From the NCBI GenBank assembly GCA_046462475.1, contig JBKGVB010000015.1, forward strand, positions 1 through 64,000: 64,000 nt of DNA. The letters run 5' to 3'. The stretch is from JASLCR01 sp046462475 (GTDB taxonomy: Bacteria; Patescibacteriota; Saccharimonadia; Saccharimonadales; Saccharimonadaceae). Positions 56,462-64,000 of this stretch are shown piece by piece. How positions within the stretch are numbered: position 1 is the first letter of the stretch; each line of letters opens with the position of its first letter. Below the pieces are notes generated by a model. It saw only the letters and a list, made by a program, of their open reading frames with translations. It did not search any database and was not told the origin of the DNA. The position numbers and the translations under genes were made by a program.

Positions 56462-57595
56462 ATGAACTATGATGAACTTGCACTGCAGCTACATGAACAA
56501 TACCGAGGAAAAATCACTACTACTTTGCGCGACATATCAGAGCTTGATCGCATTAAACTAAGCGCTTATTACACACCTGGTGTCGCAGCAGTTTCTAAAG
56601 CAATCGCTGCTGACCCGTCACTCTTGCCAACCTATACTTGGACGAATAATCTCGTCGCTGTCATCTCTGATGGCTCAGCAGTCCTTGGTCTTGGCAATAT
56701 TGGACCGAAAGGCTCTATGCCAGTCATGGAAGGCAAGGCGCTTCTTTTCAAGAATTTTGCCAATATCGATAGTGTGCCTATCACACTTGATGTGCACACC
56801 CCAGACGAAATCGTCGCTACCATTAAAGCCATAGCTCCGAGCTTTGGTGCGATCAATCTAGAAGATATCGCCGCTCCTGGGTGCTTTGAAATTGAAGAGC
56901 GCCTAAAAGCCGAACTCGATATTCCCGTTTTTCATGACGACCAACATGGAACGGCCGTAGTCGTGCTCGCCGGACTTATCAATGCCATGAAGGTCACTGG
57001 CAAGAACTTGAAAGATTGCAAGATTGTAACGATTGGCGCCGGTGCGGCAGGTACGGCAATCATGAAGCTCCTTCATCTTTATGGAGTTGGCTCGATAGTC
57101 GCTGTCGATTCAAAAGGCATTATTGGTGATTCACGTGACGATTTGAATGATGAGAAGAAAGCTTTACTGCCCTATCTGGATGTATCCGCTTCTGGATCAC
57201 TCGACGATGCTATTACGAATGCAGACGTATTTATTGGTGTCTCAAAGCCGGGTCTTTTGACTCAAGATATGGTGCGAAAGATGGCAAAAGATCCGATTAT
57301 CTTCGCCCTTTCAAACCCTACTCCAGAAATTATGCCAGATGAAGCAAAAGCCGCTGGCGCAGCCGTCATCGCTACTGGCCGCAGCGATTTTCCGAATCAA
57401 GTAAACAACGCGACTGCCTTCCCTGGCATTTTTCGCGGCGCACTCGATAATGGTGTGAAAAAGATCACTGATCAGCACAAAATTGCCGCTGCAGAAGCAA
57501 TTGCCTCACTCGTCGAGCACCCATCAGCAGATGAAATTATTCCAAGTGTGTTCGATGAACGCCTCGTGCCAGAGATCGCCAAAGTTATTATCTAG
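56462..57595 (+). CDS. NAD(P)-dependent malic enzyme
   Basis: A 377-aa short-form malic enzyme that decarboxylates malate to pyruvate with reduction of NAD(P). The malic domain has LSAYYTPGVAAVSKAI (about residue 32), GPKGSMPVMEGKALLFK and IPVFHDDQHGTAVV (about 157); the NAD domain has TIGAGAAGTAIMKLL (about 193) and FALSNPTPEI. Leaderless start. Its final 77 nt have a diverged copy at 59648-59724, so the 3' end was involved in a past recombination. A large hairpin follows the stop. Confidence 0.93.
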   Translation: MNYDELALQLHEQYRGKITTTLRDISELDRIKLSAYYTPGVAAVSKAIAADPSLLPTYTWTNNLVAVISDGSAVLGLGNIGPKGSMPVMEGKALLFKNFANIDSVPITLDVHTPDEIVATIKAIAPSFGAINLEDIAAPGCFEIEERLKAELDIPVFHDDQHGTAVVVLAGLINAMKVTGKNLKDCKIVTIGAGAAGTAIMKLLHLYGVGSIVAVDSKGIIGDSRDDLNDEKKALLPYLDVSASGSLDDAITNADVFIGVSKPGLLTQDMVRKMAKDPIIFALSNPTPEIMPDEAKAAGAAVIATGRSDFPNQVNNATAFPGIFRGALDNGVKKITDQHKIAAAEAIASLVEHPSADEIIPSVFDERLVPEIAKVII

Positions 57596-57597
57596 GA

Positions 57598-57653
57598 ATG
57601 AGAAGACCGCCCTGAGAGGCAGCCGAGACATCGTCTCAAGGCGGCCTTCTCAT
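57598..57653 (+). terminator. Long hairpin after malic enzyme
   Basis: A 14-bp outer stem with one mismatch (57598-57611 with 57640-57653) and a choice of inner stems (GAGAC/GTCTC or TGAGA/TCTCA). No T-run follows, so it may protect the 3' end rather than terminate. Confidence 0.55.
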
Positions 57654-57666
57654 GGGCGGTGATTAG

Positions 57667-58980
57667 CTAGGAGGACCAAATAGCCGTACTAAACAGGTCC
57701 AACAACGCCTGTGATGGATTCAGCTGAGCAGTCGCCGGCGATCTGTAATAAACACAGATTTTCTCATCAGAGAAACACCAAACAAGATTACCACCTCCTG
57801 ATTCGCCGTAACCATCGTAACGAGCCGAGTAGTCTGGTGCATGTCCGCCCACTGTTATAGTGGGAGCGCTTCCTACGACCGTATTATAGGCCGTATCAAT
57901 AGCACACTCCTCTGTGGTATCCGTGCACCAATCTCCATAGTAAAGCACCTGACTGAACGCTCCCGGATTCGTGGCATCGTTTGCTTCGATATCATAATCC
58001 GGACCACCGACACCGTAACCTGCATCAGACCACTTTGTCTCATCGTACTGCAGACTTAGTGAATGGACAGTGAATGTCGGACCAGTAGATGGTGATAGGT
58101 ACGCTTTAATCGCAGCAACTGTGTCCTCTCGAACACCATTCGCTGCACTCTGAATCATTCGCCCATGCTCACAATTCGCCGTCTCCGAATCGTACTTATA
58201 ACAGGTGATCGTTGTCGAGCCGCCCCCGCCATATGACAGCCCATATGTTGTTTGATCCTTGGCCGAATAAACCGGAACAAGCGTATCATCATGCGGGTCA
58301 TCGTACGTATCATTCATCGGATCATCCGGATCAGCATGAACACGTATCACATTTCCAGCAATCGTATGGACGATCACGCTCGAAGGAATCGATTTTAGGT
58401 TTGCATAGTAGATCATGTCATTCATCGCGATATGAGCTGGATTCAGATCAGCGATAACGCCATTATCGGGAACGGCAATATCAATGACTTGACCTACTTC
58501 GTCCGATATCTTCGCCGCGTACGAGGCTGAAGCTGTCTGGTCGAGCGCGTATCGCGTGATTAGACCGCCCTCAGAATACGCAACAATAGTCACCTTACCA
58601 TTACCGCCATTATTAGTGGAGATCTGCGAAACACAATCGATCGTCTTCGCCAGCTTACCACCGCCAACATTGAATGTCGCAAATGAAGTGTAACTGAAAG
58701 CCTGTGCAACACTTACGCCATCAATGTCGTCAATGAGGTTATAGAACTTTGGACTCTGGCCATTTACAGACCAATCTGTTGAACTGCCACTAAAACCATG
58801 CACTAGAATGACAGGTATATCAGTACCAAAATTCTGGTTTGTGATTAGGTCGACATCAGAGTCGCAGTAACTCGGATTACCCGAGTCGGCATATGCCACT
58901 TGAGGGCCAACAAAGCATGTTAATGCCGCCATACAGCATGCAGCAATGGCATAAAGCCATCTCATTCTTAGACGGGACAC
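57667..58980 (-). CDS. Secreted alpha/beta hydrolase, lipase-like
   Basis: A 437-aa exported protein with a signal peptide (about residues 1-31, ending AYADSG). The oxyanion-side LVHGFSGSSTDW is near residue 59, and the nucleophile elbow VAYSEGGLITRYAL near 134 has the GxSxG-like form A-Y-S-E-G. A candidate His lies in CEHGRMIQSAANG. The closest pattern is the class 2 lipase / PGAP1-like group. Triglycerides, phospholipids or other esters could be substrates. GTG at 58980 follows GAGAGGA by 6 nt; an ATG 5 codons later is possible. It lies inside the region bounded by the malic-enzyme repeats. Confidence 0.78.
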   Translation of the reverse strand: MSRLRMRWLYAIAACCMAALTCFVGPQVAYADSGNPSYCDSDVDLITNQNFGTDIPVILVHGFSGSSTDWSVNGQSPKFYNLIDDIDGVSVAQAFSYTSFATFNVGGGKLAKTIDCVSQISTNNGGNGKVTIVAYSEGGLITRYALDQTASASYAAKISDEVGQVIDIAVPDNGVIADLNPAHIAMNDMIYYANLKSIPSSVIVHTIAGNVIRVHADPDDPMNDTYDDPHDDTLVPVYSAKDQTTYGLSYGGGGSTTITCYKYDSETANCEHGRMIQSAANGVREDTVAAIKAYLSPSTGPTFTVHSLSLQYDETKWSDAGYGVGGPDYDIEANDATNPGAFSQVLYYGDWCTDTTEECAIDTAYNTVVGSAPTITVGGHAPDYSARYDGYGESGGGNLVWCFSDEKICVYYRSPATAQLNPSQALLDLFSTAIWSS

Positions 58981-59006
58981 CTTATGTCCTCTCTCTAGTA
59001 GGTACG

Positions 59007-59022
59007 ATGGTCAATTGACCAT
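59007..59022. promoter_or_regulatory. 16-bp perfect palindrome, candidate operator
   Basis: ATGGTCAATTGACCAT lies between the divergent lipase-like and 59098 genes. A minus-strand TATTAT at 59027-59032 would place the lipase transcription start inside it, which is a typical repressor site. Confidence 0.45.
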
Positions 59023-59062
59023 AACGATAATATTACTGGATTCACAGCCCCCTGTAAATAAT

Positions 59063-59091
59063 TTGTCACGAAAGTATAAGTATTATACACT
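59063..59091 (+). promoter_or_regulatory. Leaderless promoter of the 59098 gene
   Basis: TTGTCA (59063-59068), a 17-nt spacer and TACACT (59086-59091), with 6 nt to the ATG at 59098. Confidence 0.65.
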
Positions 59092-59097
59092 ATATCT

Positions 59098-59619
59098 ATG
59101 CCTAATCCCCAGCCGACACAGACCAGCAAGAACATACTTCTTGCTTCACGAAAACTATGGATAATTTTAGGGATAATCGTTCTTATCGTCATCGGCTTTG
59201 CCGCCAAACAGCTATACGATACATACCACGATCGACCACTTGCAACTGGCATGCAGTATGTGGGGCGCGATTTTAGTTCAGGCTGTCTTATTGGTTTACT
59301 TAAATTTGGCTGTGATTATGCATATTCTGAGAGCTTTTACTATGCAACAGATACACCTCCGATGAATATTATCAGGTTATTCCCTGGTTGGAAAATAGAA
59401 AAGGTCAAGGATGACAAACAAGTACTCAGAAATGGTCTAATAAGCGACTCAGTAGGCTATTGGATAACGAACAAAACGTCAAACAGAAAAAGTTTCTACG
59501 AATATATCCATAATAAAGCTGACGTTATATCTGCGTCTCACCTCCTAAAAACAGACAAGAAGTATATCATAGTTGTCCCAAAAGAAGATTACGATCAACT
59601 CCGCCTACCGACTAACTAG
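59098..59619 (+). CDS. Membrane-anchored hypothetical protein, 173 aa
   Basis: Unknown protein with one N-terminal membrane segment (about residues 19-40) and a soluble outer domain with two Cys (SSGCLIGLLKFGCDYAY). AT-rich codons and many Lys, Tyr and Ile residues set it apart from the malic enzyme gene beside it. Leaderless start. It lies in the 2.1-kb segment bounded by the malic-enzyme repeats, so it may have arrived with the lipase-like gene. Confidence 0.65.
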   Translation: MPNPQPTQTSKNILLASRKLWIILGIIVLIVIGFAAKQLYDTYHDRPLATGMQYVGRDFSSGCLIGLLKFGCDYAYSESFYYATDTPPMNIIRLFPGWKIEKVKDDKQVLRNGLISDSVGYWITNKTSNRKSFYEYIHNKADVISASHLLKTDKKYIIVVPKEDYDQLRLPTN

Positions 59620-59647
59620 TAACTTATGTAGCTCTTCCAGCGGGACA

Positions 59648-59724
59648 ACCCATCGGCAGATGAAATTATTCCAAGTGTGTTCGATGAACGTCTCGTGCCA
59701 GAGATCGCCAAAGTCATATGTTAG
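59648..59724 (+). pseudogene. 3' fragment of a second malic enzyme gene
   Basis: These 77 nt align without gaps to the last 77 nt of the malic enzyme gene (57519-57595); about 7 positions differ. It encodes the last 24 or so residues, ending IAKVIC and TAG instead of IAKVII and TAG. Three of the internal differences are silent third-position changes, so the copy was evolving as coding sequence before it was broken. No start or upstream portion of the gene is present. Confidence 0.85.
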
Positions 59725-59727
59725 ATA

Positions 59728-59755
59728 TTGACATTTTTATAATTTATTCTATACT
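59728..59755 (+). promoter_or_regulatory. Promoter of the 59826 gene
   Basis: TTGACA (59728-59733), a 16-nt spacer and TATACT (59750-59755); a TATAAT at 59739-59744 lies within the spacer. It begins right after the malic-enzyme fragment. A leader of about 65 nt follows. Confidence 0.65.
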
Positions 59756-59825
59756 TAGAAACAGTCTTTTGCAACTCTCAACAACGATCGAGATGCGAAA
59801 GCGCACCTCGGAAACGGAGAATCCC

Positions 59826-60059
59826 ATGGATATCTTCAACGCCCTCGCCAATGCAGGAGCCGTACTCCTTGTAGTGGGAGGATATCTGTCAGTATGTGTC
59901 ATACTATGGATGTGTGGTCCGTTCTTTTTATGGATCGGCGGCGCGGAAAGCAAGTCGTCTCAAAAGGGACTTATCTTGAAGTTTTGCGCAATCATTTTAA
60001 TGGCGCTTTATGCCATCTCCATAGCAGCTCTGCTGGTACGTACAATTCGCCACGCCTAA
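59826..60059 (+). CDS. Small two-helix membrane protein, 77 aa
   Basis: Unknown membrane protein with two hydrophobic segments (about residues 7-33 and 46-70) joined by a short polar loop (GGAESKSSQKG). The ATG at 59826 follows ACGGAGAATCCC; an in-frame ATG at 59718 is rejected because the promoter lies between the two. It has a conventional leadered promoter and two hairpins after the stop, as in the other strong-promoter unknown genes. Confidence 0.65.
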   Translation: MDIFNALANAGAVLLVVGGYLSVCVILWMCGPFFLWIGGAESKSSQKGLILKFCAIILMALYAISIAALLVRTIRHA

Positions 60060-60064
60060 GGTGC

Positions 60065-60134
60065 GACAGGCGGGGAAGCTCAGCTCTCCCCGCCTGTCAC
60101 TACAATTTCACCCTGATAAGGGTGTTTTTATTTT
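60065..60134 (+). terminator. Tandem hairpins ending in a T-run
   Basis: First a perfect 12-bp GC-rich hairpin (60065-60076 with 60087-60098), then CACCC/GGGTG (60109-60113 with 60120-60124) followed by TTTTTATTTT. The second is the terminator; the first may stabilise the 3' end. Confidence 0.85.
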
Positions 60135-60136
60135 CC

Positions 60137-61762
60137 TTAAATTACTCGACCAATTTCATCAAGTGTCGTCTCGCCACGCAGCGCTGCAAGTACGCCGACC
60201 TGCTCGAGTGTTAGCATTCCGTTTGCCTTGGCCTCTTTTTCGATAATATCTGTCTGGATATCTTCTACATCGCCTCGAATGAATTTTGAAATACCTTCAT
60301 TGACCACCATCTGCTCCATAATAACCACACGGCCCTTGTAACCAAACGGTGCATCGTCACTTGGTACAGGACGCCATAGTCTGAAATTATCAAGGTCTGG
60401 CTTGCCTTCATATGAATCTGGCAAATCTTCAAGCACCCGACGAACGTACTTCCTTGTCGCGTCGTCTGGCTCGTATTCTTCTTTTGTCTCATCCACAAGC
60501 CGACGCACAAGACGCTGCGCAATCACCAAGCGAATCGCAGTAGAGAAGATCGGGTTCACTCCGATAAGATCGATCATGCGGCTAAATGCAGCAGAGGTAG
60601 AGTTGGCATGGAAGCTTGAGAGCACCAGGTGTCCTGTGATCGAGGCCTGAATCGCCGTACGTGCCGTATCTTGGTCGCGAATCTCACCAACCATCACGAC
60701 ATCTGGGTCGAGACGCAATACCGCACGGAGACCGTCTGCAAACGAAGAGCCGCCTGTAGTATCGATCGGTATTTGAGAAATACCTGTCATACCGTACTCG
60801 ATCGGGTCTTCAAGAGTAATCAACTTGCGGTCAGGGGTGTTTAAGGCATTGAGCATGCTATACAGCGTCGTTGACTTACCACTTCCTGTCGGACCAACCA
60901 TCAGCACCATGCCGCGTGGATGCGAAATAACTTCGTCGATTTCTTTACGTTGGTGATCTGGAATATTCAGCCGATCAAGCTGTAATAGACTTTCATCAAA
61001 ATTAAACAGACGAATCACGGCATCTTGTCCATACAGCGTCGGTACTGTTTCAATACGCATATTCAAAAGATGCGTCGAGCCATCGCGAGTAATCTCTTTT
61101 TGCATATGCCCCGACTGTGGACCGCTCGCCGCGATTGATATATCTGCCCTGCTTCCAAGAGCGCCCATGATCACGCGGTAGCGGTCTTTCTCAAGATCGG
61201 CGACAGGATGCAGCGCACCATCGACACGCATACGGACACGAATGACCGTGCGTTGATTTTCAATATGTATATCCGATGCACCAAGCTTGTCGGCTTGGTC
61301 GATCAAATAGTCAAATACCTGATCAGTACCGACTGAGTTCAATGTCCTCGAGACCGCTGTGATCGTGTCGCTATCGCCCTCGCCAGCGATCTTGATATCG
61401 TCATAAATCACTTGCTTCGGAGGGTCGTAGCGATTCATCATCACCTTGAATGCGCTGCCAGAGATCATTACAAACTCAATATTGTCGCCACGGTCGTTAA
61501 ACTCACGAGTCATTGACTGCACGAGAGATTGTGGCGTCTGAGTGGTAATACCGAAACGATATCCACCTTCTTCCGATGCACGACGAAGCGGCACAATATG
61601 CCCTTGGTACATCTGCGGTATACCCATGAGATCAGGAACAAGCTCTATGTCATTTTCAATCGGACGCAAATCGAGATAGCGTACACCTAAAATAGCCGCT
61701 CGCTGCATAGTGGCATTTTCGTCATGATCGCGACGTTGAGCTTGAATTTGCGCTTCGTCCAT
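60137..61762 (-). CDS. pilB: Type IV pilus assembly ATPase, PilB/GspE family
   Basis: A 541-aa secretion/pilus motor ATPase. The N-terminal part resembles the MshEN-like domain (RAAILGVRYLDLRP). The ATPase has Walker A VGPTGSGKST near residue 298, the Asp box ITLEDPIEY, Walker B LDPDVVMVGEIRD and His box ITGHLVLSSFHAN. The tetracysteine zinc module of many PilB proteins is not seen. It powers pilus extension at the inner face of the membrane; pili are important for host contact in this phylum. TACAAT lies 8 nt before the ATG, so it is leaderless or nearly so. Confidence 0.93.
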   Translation of the reverse strand: MDEAQIQAQRRDHDENATMQRAAILGVRYLDLRPIENDIELVPDLMGIPQMYQGHIVPLRRASEEGGYRFGITTQTPQSLVQSMTREFNDRGDNIEFVMISGSAFKVMMNRYDPPKQVIYDDIKIAGEGDSDTITAVSRTLNSVGTDQVFDYLIDQADKLGASDIHIENQRTVIRVRMRVDGALHPVADLEKDRYRVIMGALGSRADISIAASGPQSGHMQKEITRDGSTHLLNMRIETVPTLYGQDAVIRLFNFDESLLQLDRLNIPDHQRKEIDEVISHPRGMVLMVGPTGSGKSTTLYSMLNALNTPDRKLITLEDPIEYGMTGISQIPIDTTGGSSFADGLRAVLRLDPDVVMVGEIRDQDTARTAIQASITGHLVLSSFHANSTSAAFSRMIDLIGVNPIFSTAIRLVIAQRLVRRLVDETKEEYEPDDATRKYVRRVLEDLPDSYEGKPDLDNFRLWRPVPSDDAPFGYKGRVVIMEQMVVNEGISKFIRGDVEDIQTDIIEKEAKANGMLTLEQVGVLAALRGETTLDEIGRVI

Positions 61763-61770
61763 TACTCATA

Positions 61771-61799
61771 ATTGTAGCTTAAAATGCTAACGTTTTAAA
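61771..61799 (-). promoter_or_regulatory. pilB promoter
   Basis: On the minus strand, TTTAAA (61794-61799), a 17-nt spacer and TACAAT (61771-61776), with 8 nt to the ATG. Confidence 0.5.
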
Positions 61800-61851
61800 C
61801 TGCAATTAAAGAATCCTTTCCCTAAAGGTCGCCTGTCAGTCTCTGTTTCGC

Positions 61852-61857
61852 TATACT
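61852..61857 (+). promoter_or_regulatory. -10 of the trmL-like gene
   Basis: TATACT lies 10 nt before the ATG at 61868; AAGGTCT between them may be a minimal ribosome-binding site or a very short leader. Confidence 0.45.
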
Positions 61858-61867
61858 ATGAAGGTCT

Positions 61868-62350
61868 ATGTCACACATTACCCTGATCCTGCACAATATA
61901 CGTTCGACACACAATGTTGGTTCTATCTTCCGCAGCGCAGAAGGGTTTGGCGTGCAAAAAATCATCCTGAGCGGCTACACTCCATACCCTTCGCTCCCTG
62001 GAGACAAGCGCCTACCTCACATTGCAGAGAAGATTACACACCAGATCCATAAAACCGCACTCGGCGCAGAGAGCATGGTGCCGTTTGAATATCATGAGAC
62101 TCTCGCACCTTGGCTTGAGCACAACATCCTGCCGCTCTTGGCACTCGAACAAGCGCCAGATTCAATTAACCTCCCCGATTTCACGCCACCATCGGAATTT
62201 GCATTACTTCTCGGTGAAGAAGTTCAAGGCATTGAACCTGAATTGCTTGCTCGGTGTGATCAAATACTTGAGATACCTATGCGGGGTCAAAAAGAATCGT
62301 TCAATGTGTCTGTCGCTACTGGTATCGCGCTCTACGCCCTCACTACTTAA
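61868..62350 (+). CDS. tRNA 2'-O-methyltransferase, TrmL/SpoU family
   Basis: A minimal SPOUT methyltransferase of 160 aa. LHNIRSTHNVGSIFRSAEGFGV (near residue 8), LLLGEEVQGIEPELL (near 112) and IPMRGQKESFNVSVATGIALY (near 138) are the three family motifs. Its short size matches TrmL-like enzymes that modify the wobble position of tRNA-Leu. The product name is likely but the site is unproved. Two tRNA-Leu genes are in this window, though not adjacent. The last 8 nt overlap the convergent dnaE gene. Confidence 0.85.
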   Translation: MSHITLILHNIRSTHNVGSIFRSAEGFGVQKIILSGYTPYPSLPGDKRLPHIAEKITHQIHKTALGAESMVPFEYHETLAPWLEHNILPLLALEQAPDSINLPDFTPPSEFALLLGEEVQGIEPELLARCDQILEIPMRGQKESFNVSVATGIALYALTT

Positions 62351-64000
62351 GCATCACTGCATCTTCACCAAGTAGCTTGACGAATTCTCCCATTAGCGTA
62401 TCGCTCTGCTCTACTTTGAATGGCAAACGAATTGCAGATTTATTCTCGCCACCAAGTACAAGCACGATATCCGACATACCTGGATGGTTAGCGCTGATCT
62501 TTTTAAGAGATGCGAGCGCAGCATGATCATCTGGATCTTTGACATGAACGTAAAGCTTCTTCGGCGTATCATCAAATGGTGTTGGCTTTGGCATATCGGC
62601 CGACTTTATCTCGGATTTTTTAGCTGCTTTTTTTATACGTACACCTGAAACCGCTCCCGGCGTGCCCTTTGGTGCATTCATTTTACGGCCAGTCGATTCA
62701 TACCCAGAAAGTTCCTTGTCCGTCACGATCATGATCTCATCTGCGATTAATTTCACTTCAGACGTAAGATTGCCATCACGATCCCGGGCAGAAATCTTGC
62801 CCGTTGCCCGAATCACAATATCCTGAGCGAGGTCTTTGCTATGCTGCTGATAGAGATTAGGGAAAATAATAATCTCCGACTCCCCAGTCTTGTCTTCGAT
62901 ACCTGCAAATGCCATCTTTGTGCCAGATTTTGTAATAATCGTACGCAGTGTCGTAATCAAACCGCCAATGGTCACCTTTTTTCCATCCGCATCTGGTGTG
63001 AGACTCGATAGACTTACCGTTTGCTCTTCAAAGTATGTATCATAGCTATCGAGCGGATGCGCCGAAATATAAAGTCCAAGCAACTCACGTTCCCATGTCA
63101 GGTGCTCTTTCTCCGTATATTTTGTTGGCGCTGGCGTCAGAGTGAGACTTGGCTGCAACGATGCGCCTGTACCCAGACTTGAGAAAAGATCCGTTTGGCC
63201 TGATGCCGCTTCTTTTTGCAGTTTGCTGCCAAATGCTTGGATCGTCTCAAGGTTAAACAGAAGATCGCTTCGGTCACCAAAGCTATCAAAACCACCGGCC
63301 TTAATGAGCGAGTCCCATGCCTTCTTATTGAATTTACTCGTCGAAACACGTTTTGCAAAATCTTCGATATTTTTAAACGGCTCTTGTTCTCGAGCACGCA
63401 AAATTTCTTCAACCGCACCAACGCCGACGCCCTTCACCGCGGCCATACCAAAGCGTACCTTGTTCTCTCCAGGTACAACCGCAAATTCAACGAACGACTG
63501 GTTGACATCTGGTGCAAGCACTTCGATACCCATATGGCGGCACTCCGAAATCTCAATAGCGAGACGATCAATATCGTCCTGGTCACTTGTCATTAGTGCA
63601 GCCATAAAGGCATCTGGAAAATGCGCCTTCAGGTACGCTGTCCAATACGACACCAATCCATAACATGCAGCATGCGACTTGTTGAAACAATAGTTTGCAA
63701 ACTCTTCCAGCTGATCCCAGAATGTCTCGGCAATCTTCTGAGTTGCCCCACCATGTTTGATCGCACCATCAACGAAATCGATTTTAACCTTGCGCATCAG
63801 CTCAATATTCTTCTTACCTACCGCCTTACGCAAGGTATCCGCCTGTCCTCCGGTAAATCCACACCATTCCTTAGAGATCTGCATAAATTGTTCCTGATAC
63901 ACGAGAATGCCGTAAGTATTCTTGAGTGAATTTTCCATACCCGGATGTAGGTATTCGATTGTCTCTTCGCCGTGCTTACGCTTAATAAAGCTGTCGATAA
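62343..64000 (-). CDS. dnaE: DNA polymerase III alpha subunit, 3' part
   Basis: The C-terminal part of the replicative polymerase, cut by the window end. The reading frame stays open to 64000, beyond the internal ATG at 63938, and the upstream residues IKRKHGEETIEYLHPGM are typical DnaE. The fingers region (TYGILVYQEQFMQISKEW, FNKSHAACYGLVSYWTAYLKAHFP), a helix-hairpin-helix region and an OB domain (VTIGGLITTLRTIITKSGTKMAFAGIEDKTG) follow. The C-terminal tail is Lys/Pro-rich before a final conserved domain. This is a DnaE type rather than PolC. Confidence 0.95.
   Translation of the reverse strand, partial: IDSFIKRKHGEETIEYLHPGMENSLKNTYGILVYQEQFMQISKEWCGFTGGQADTLRKAVGKKNIELMRKVKIDFVDGAIKHGGATQKIAETFWDQLEEFANYCFNKSHAACYGLVSYWTAYLKAHFPDAFMAALMTSDQDDIDRLAIEISECRHMGIEVLAPDVNQSFVEFAVVPGENKVRFGMAAVKGVGVGAVEEILRAREQEPFKNIEDFAKRVSTSKFNKKAWDSLIKAGGFDSFGDRSDLLFNLETIQAFGSKLQKEAASGQTDLFSSLGTGASLQPSLTLTPAPTKYTEKEHLTWERELLGLYISAHPLDSYDTYFEEQTVSLSSLTPDADGKKVTIGGLITTLRTIITKSGTKMAFAGIEDKTGESEIIIFPNLYQQHSKDLAQDIVIRATGKISARDRDGNLTSEVKLIADEIMIVTDKELSGYESTGRKMNAPKGTPGAVSGVRIKKAAKKSEIKSADMPKPTPFDDTPKKLYVHVKDPDDHAALASLKKISANHPGMSDIVLVLGGENKSAIRLPFKVEQSDTLMGEFVKLLGEDAVMLK

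Noticed and set aside
1..64000. CRISPR array, insertion sequence, prophage, rRNA or replication origin
   Set aside because: No regularly spaced direct repeats, no transposase, integrase or phage structural genes, no rRNA sequence and no DnaA-box cluster were seen.

Overview
The window looks like a chromosomal segment of a Candidatus Saccharibacteria (TM7, Patescibacteria/CPR) genome or a close relative. This is inferred from gene content and style, not from a database search. UGA is a normal stop (for example at 457-459 and 12952-12954), which argues against the recoded Gracilibacteria/Absconditabacteria. Genes are tightly packed with short gaps and several overlapping 3' ends. Core information genes are mixed with many small unknown membrane or secreted proteins, and there are almost no biosynthetic genes. 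No phage, insertion sequence, CRISPR array or rRNA is visible.

Layout. 1-3600: small unknown genes, a VanY-type D,D-carboxypeptidase and a solitary rpsJ. 3628-14103: the str-operon genes (tuf, fusA, rpsG, rpsL, all minus strand) in canonical relative order but separated by a type II NADH dehydrogenase, a membrane protein, a 697-residue unknown protein and others. 14157-18141: a four-gene surface locus resembling the WxL/DUF916 loci of Gram-positive bacteria. 18273-29536: rpoC, rpoB, clpP (with a CIRCE operator), tig, hisS and an unknown gene. 29634-32796: SPOUT methylase, membrane protein, tRNA-Leu(CAG), FAD-linked oxidase and tRNA-Leu(UAG). 32857-43809: HAD phosphatase, rsmD, predicted Zn phospholipase-like protein, recG, phosphohexomutase, tyrS, class A PBP and PIN/TRAM protein. 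43834-50553: radA, a membrane metallopeptidase, clpC (second CIRCE) and nusA. 50627-64000: secreted nuclease, M1 aminopeptidase, unknown genes, an RNase HII-YraN fusion, rplS, malic enzyme, secreted lipase-like hydrolase, a malic-enzyme 3' fragment, pilB, trmL and the 3' part of dnaE.

Two kinds of expression signal coexist. About seventeen genes, including the D,D-carboxypeptidase, clpP, hisS, recG, tyrS, radA, the nuclease, the M1 peptidase, rnhB, malic enzyme and pilB, have a -10 hexamer ending only 6-8 nt before the start codon and no room for a ribosome-binding site, so leaderless mRNAs are predicted. Ribosomal and elongation-factor genes, rpoB, clpC, nusA, the surface locus and four small unknown genes instead have leaders with Shine-Dalgarno sequences. 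The two CIRCE elements suggest that HrcA couples clpP and clpC to heat stress.

Functionally the segment combines the translation/transcription core, protein quality control (tig, clpP, clpC), cell-wall remodelling (PBP, VanY), a pilus motor ATPase, and exported hydrolases (nuclease, lipase-like enzyme). That fits a small epibiotic or scavenging cell living on macromolecules from a host. The lifestyle is inference from taxonomy and gene content.
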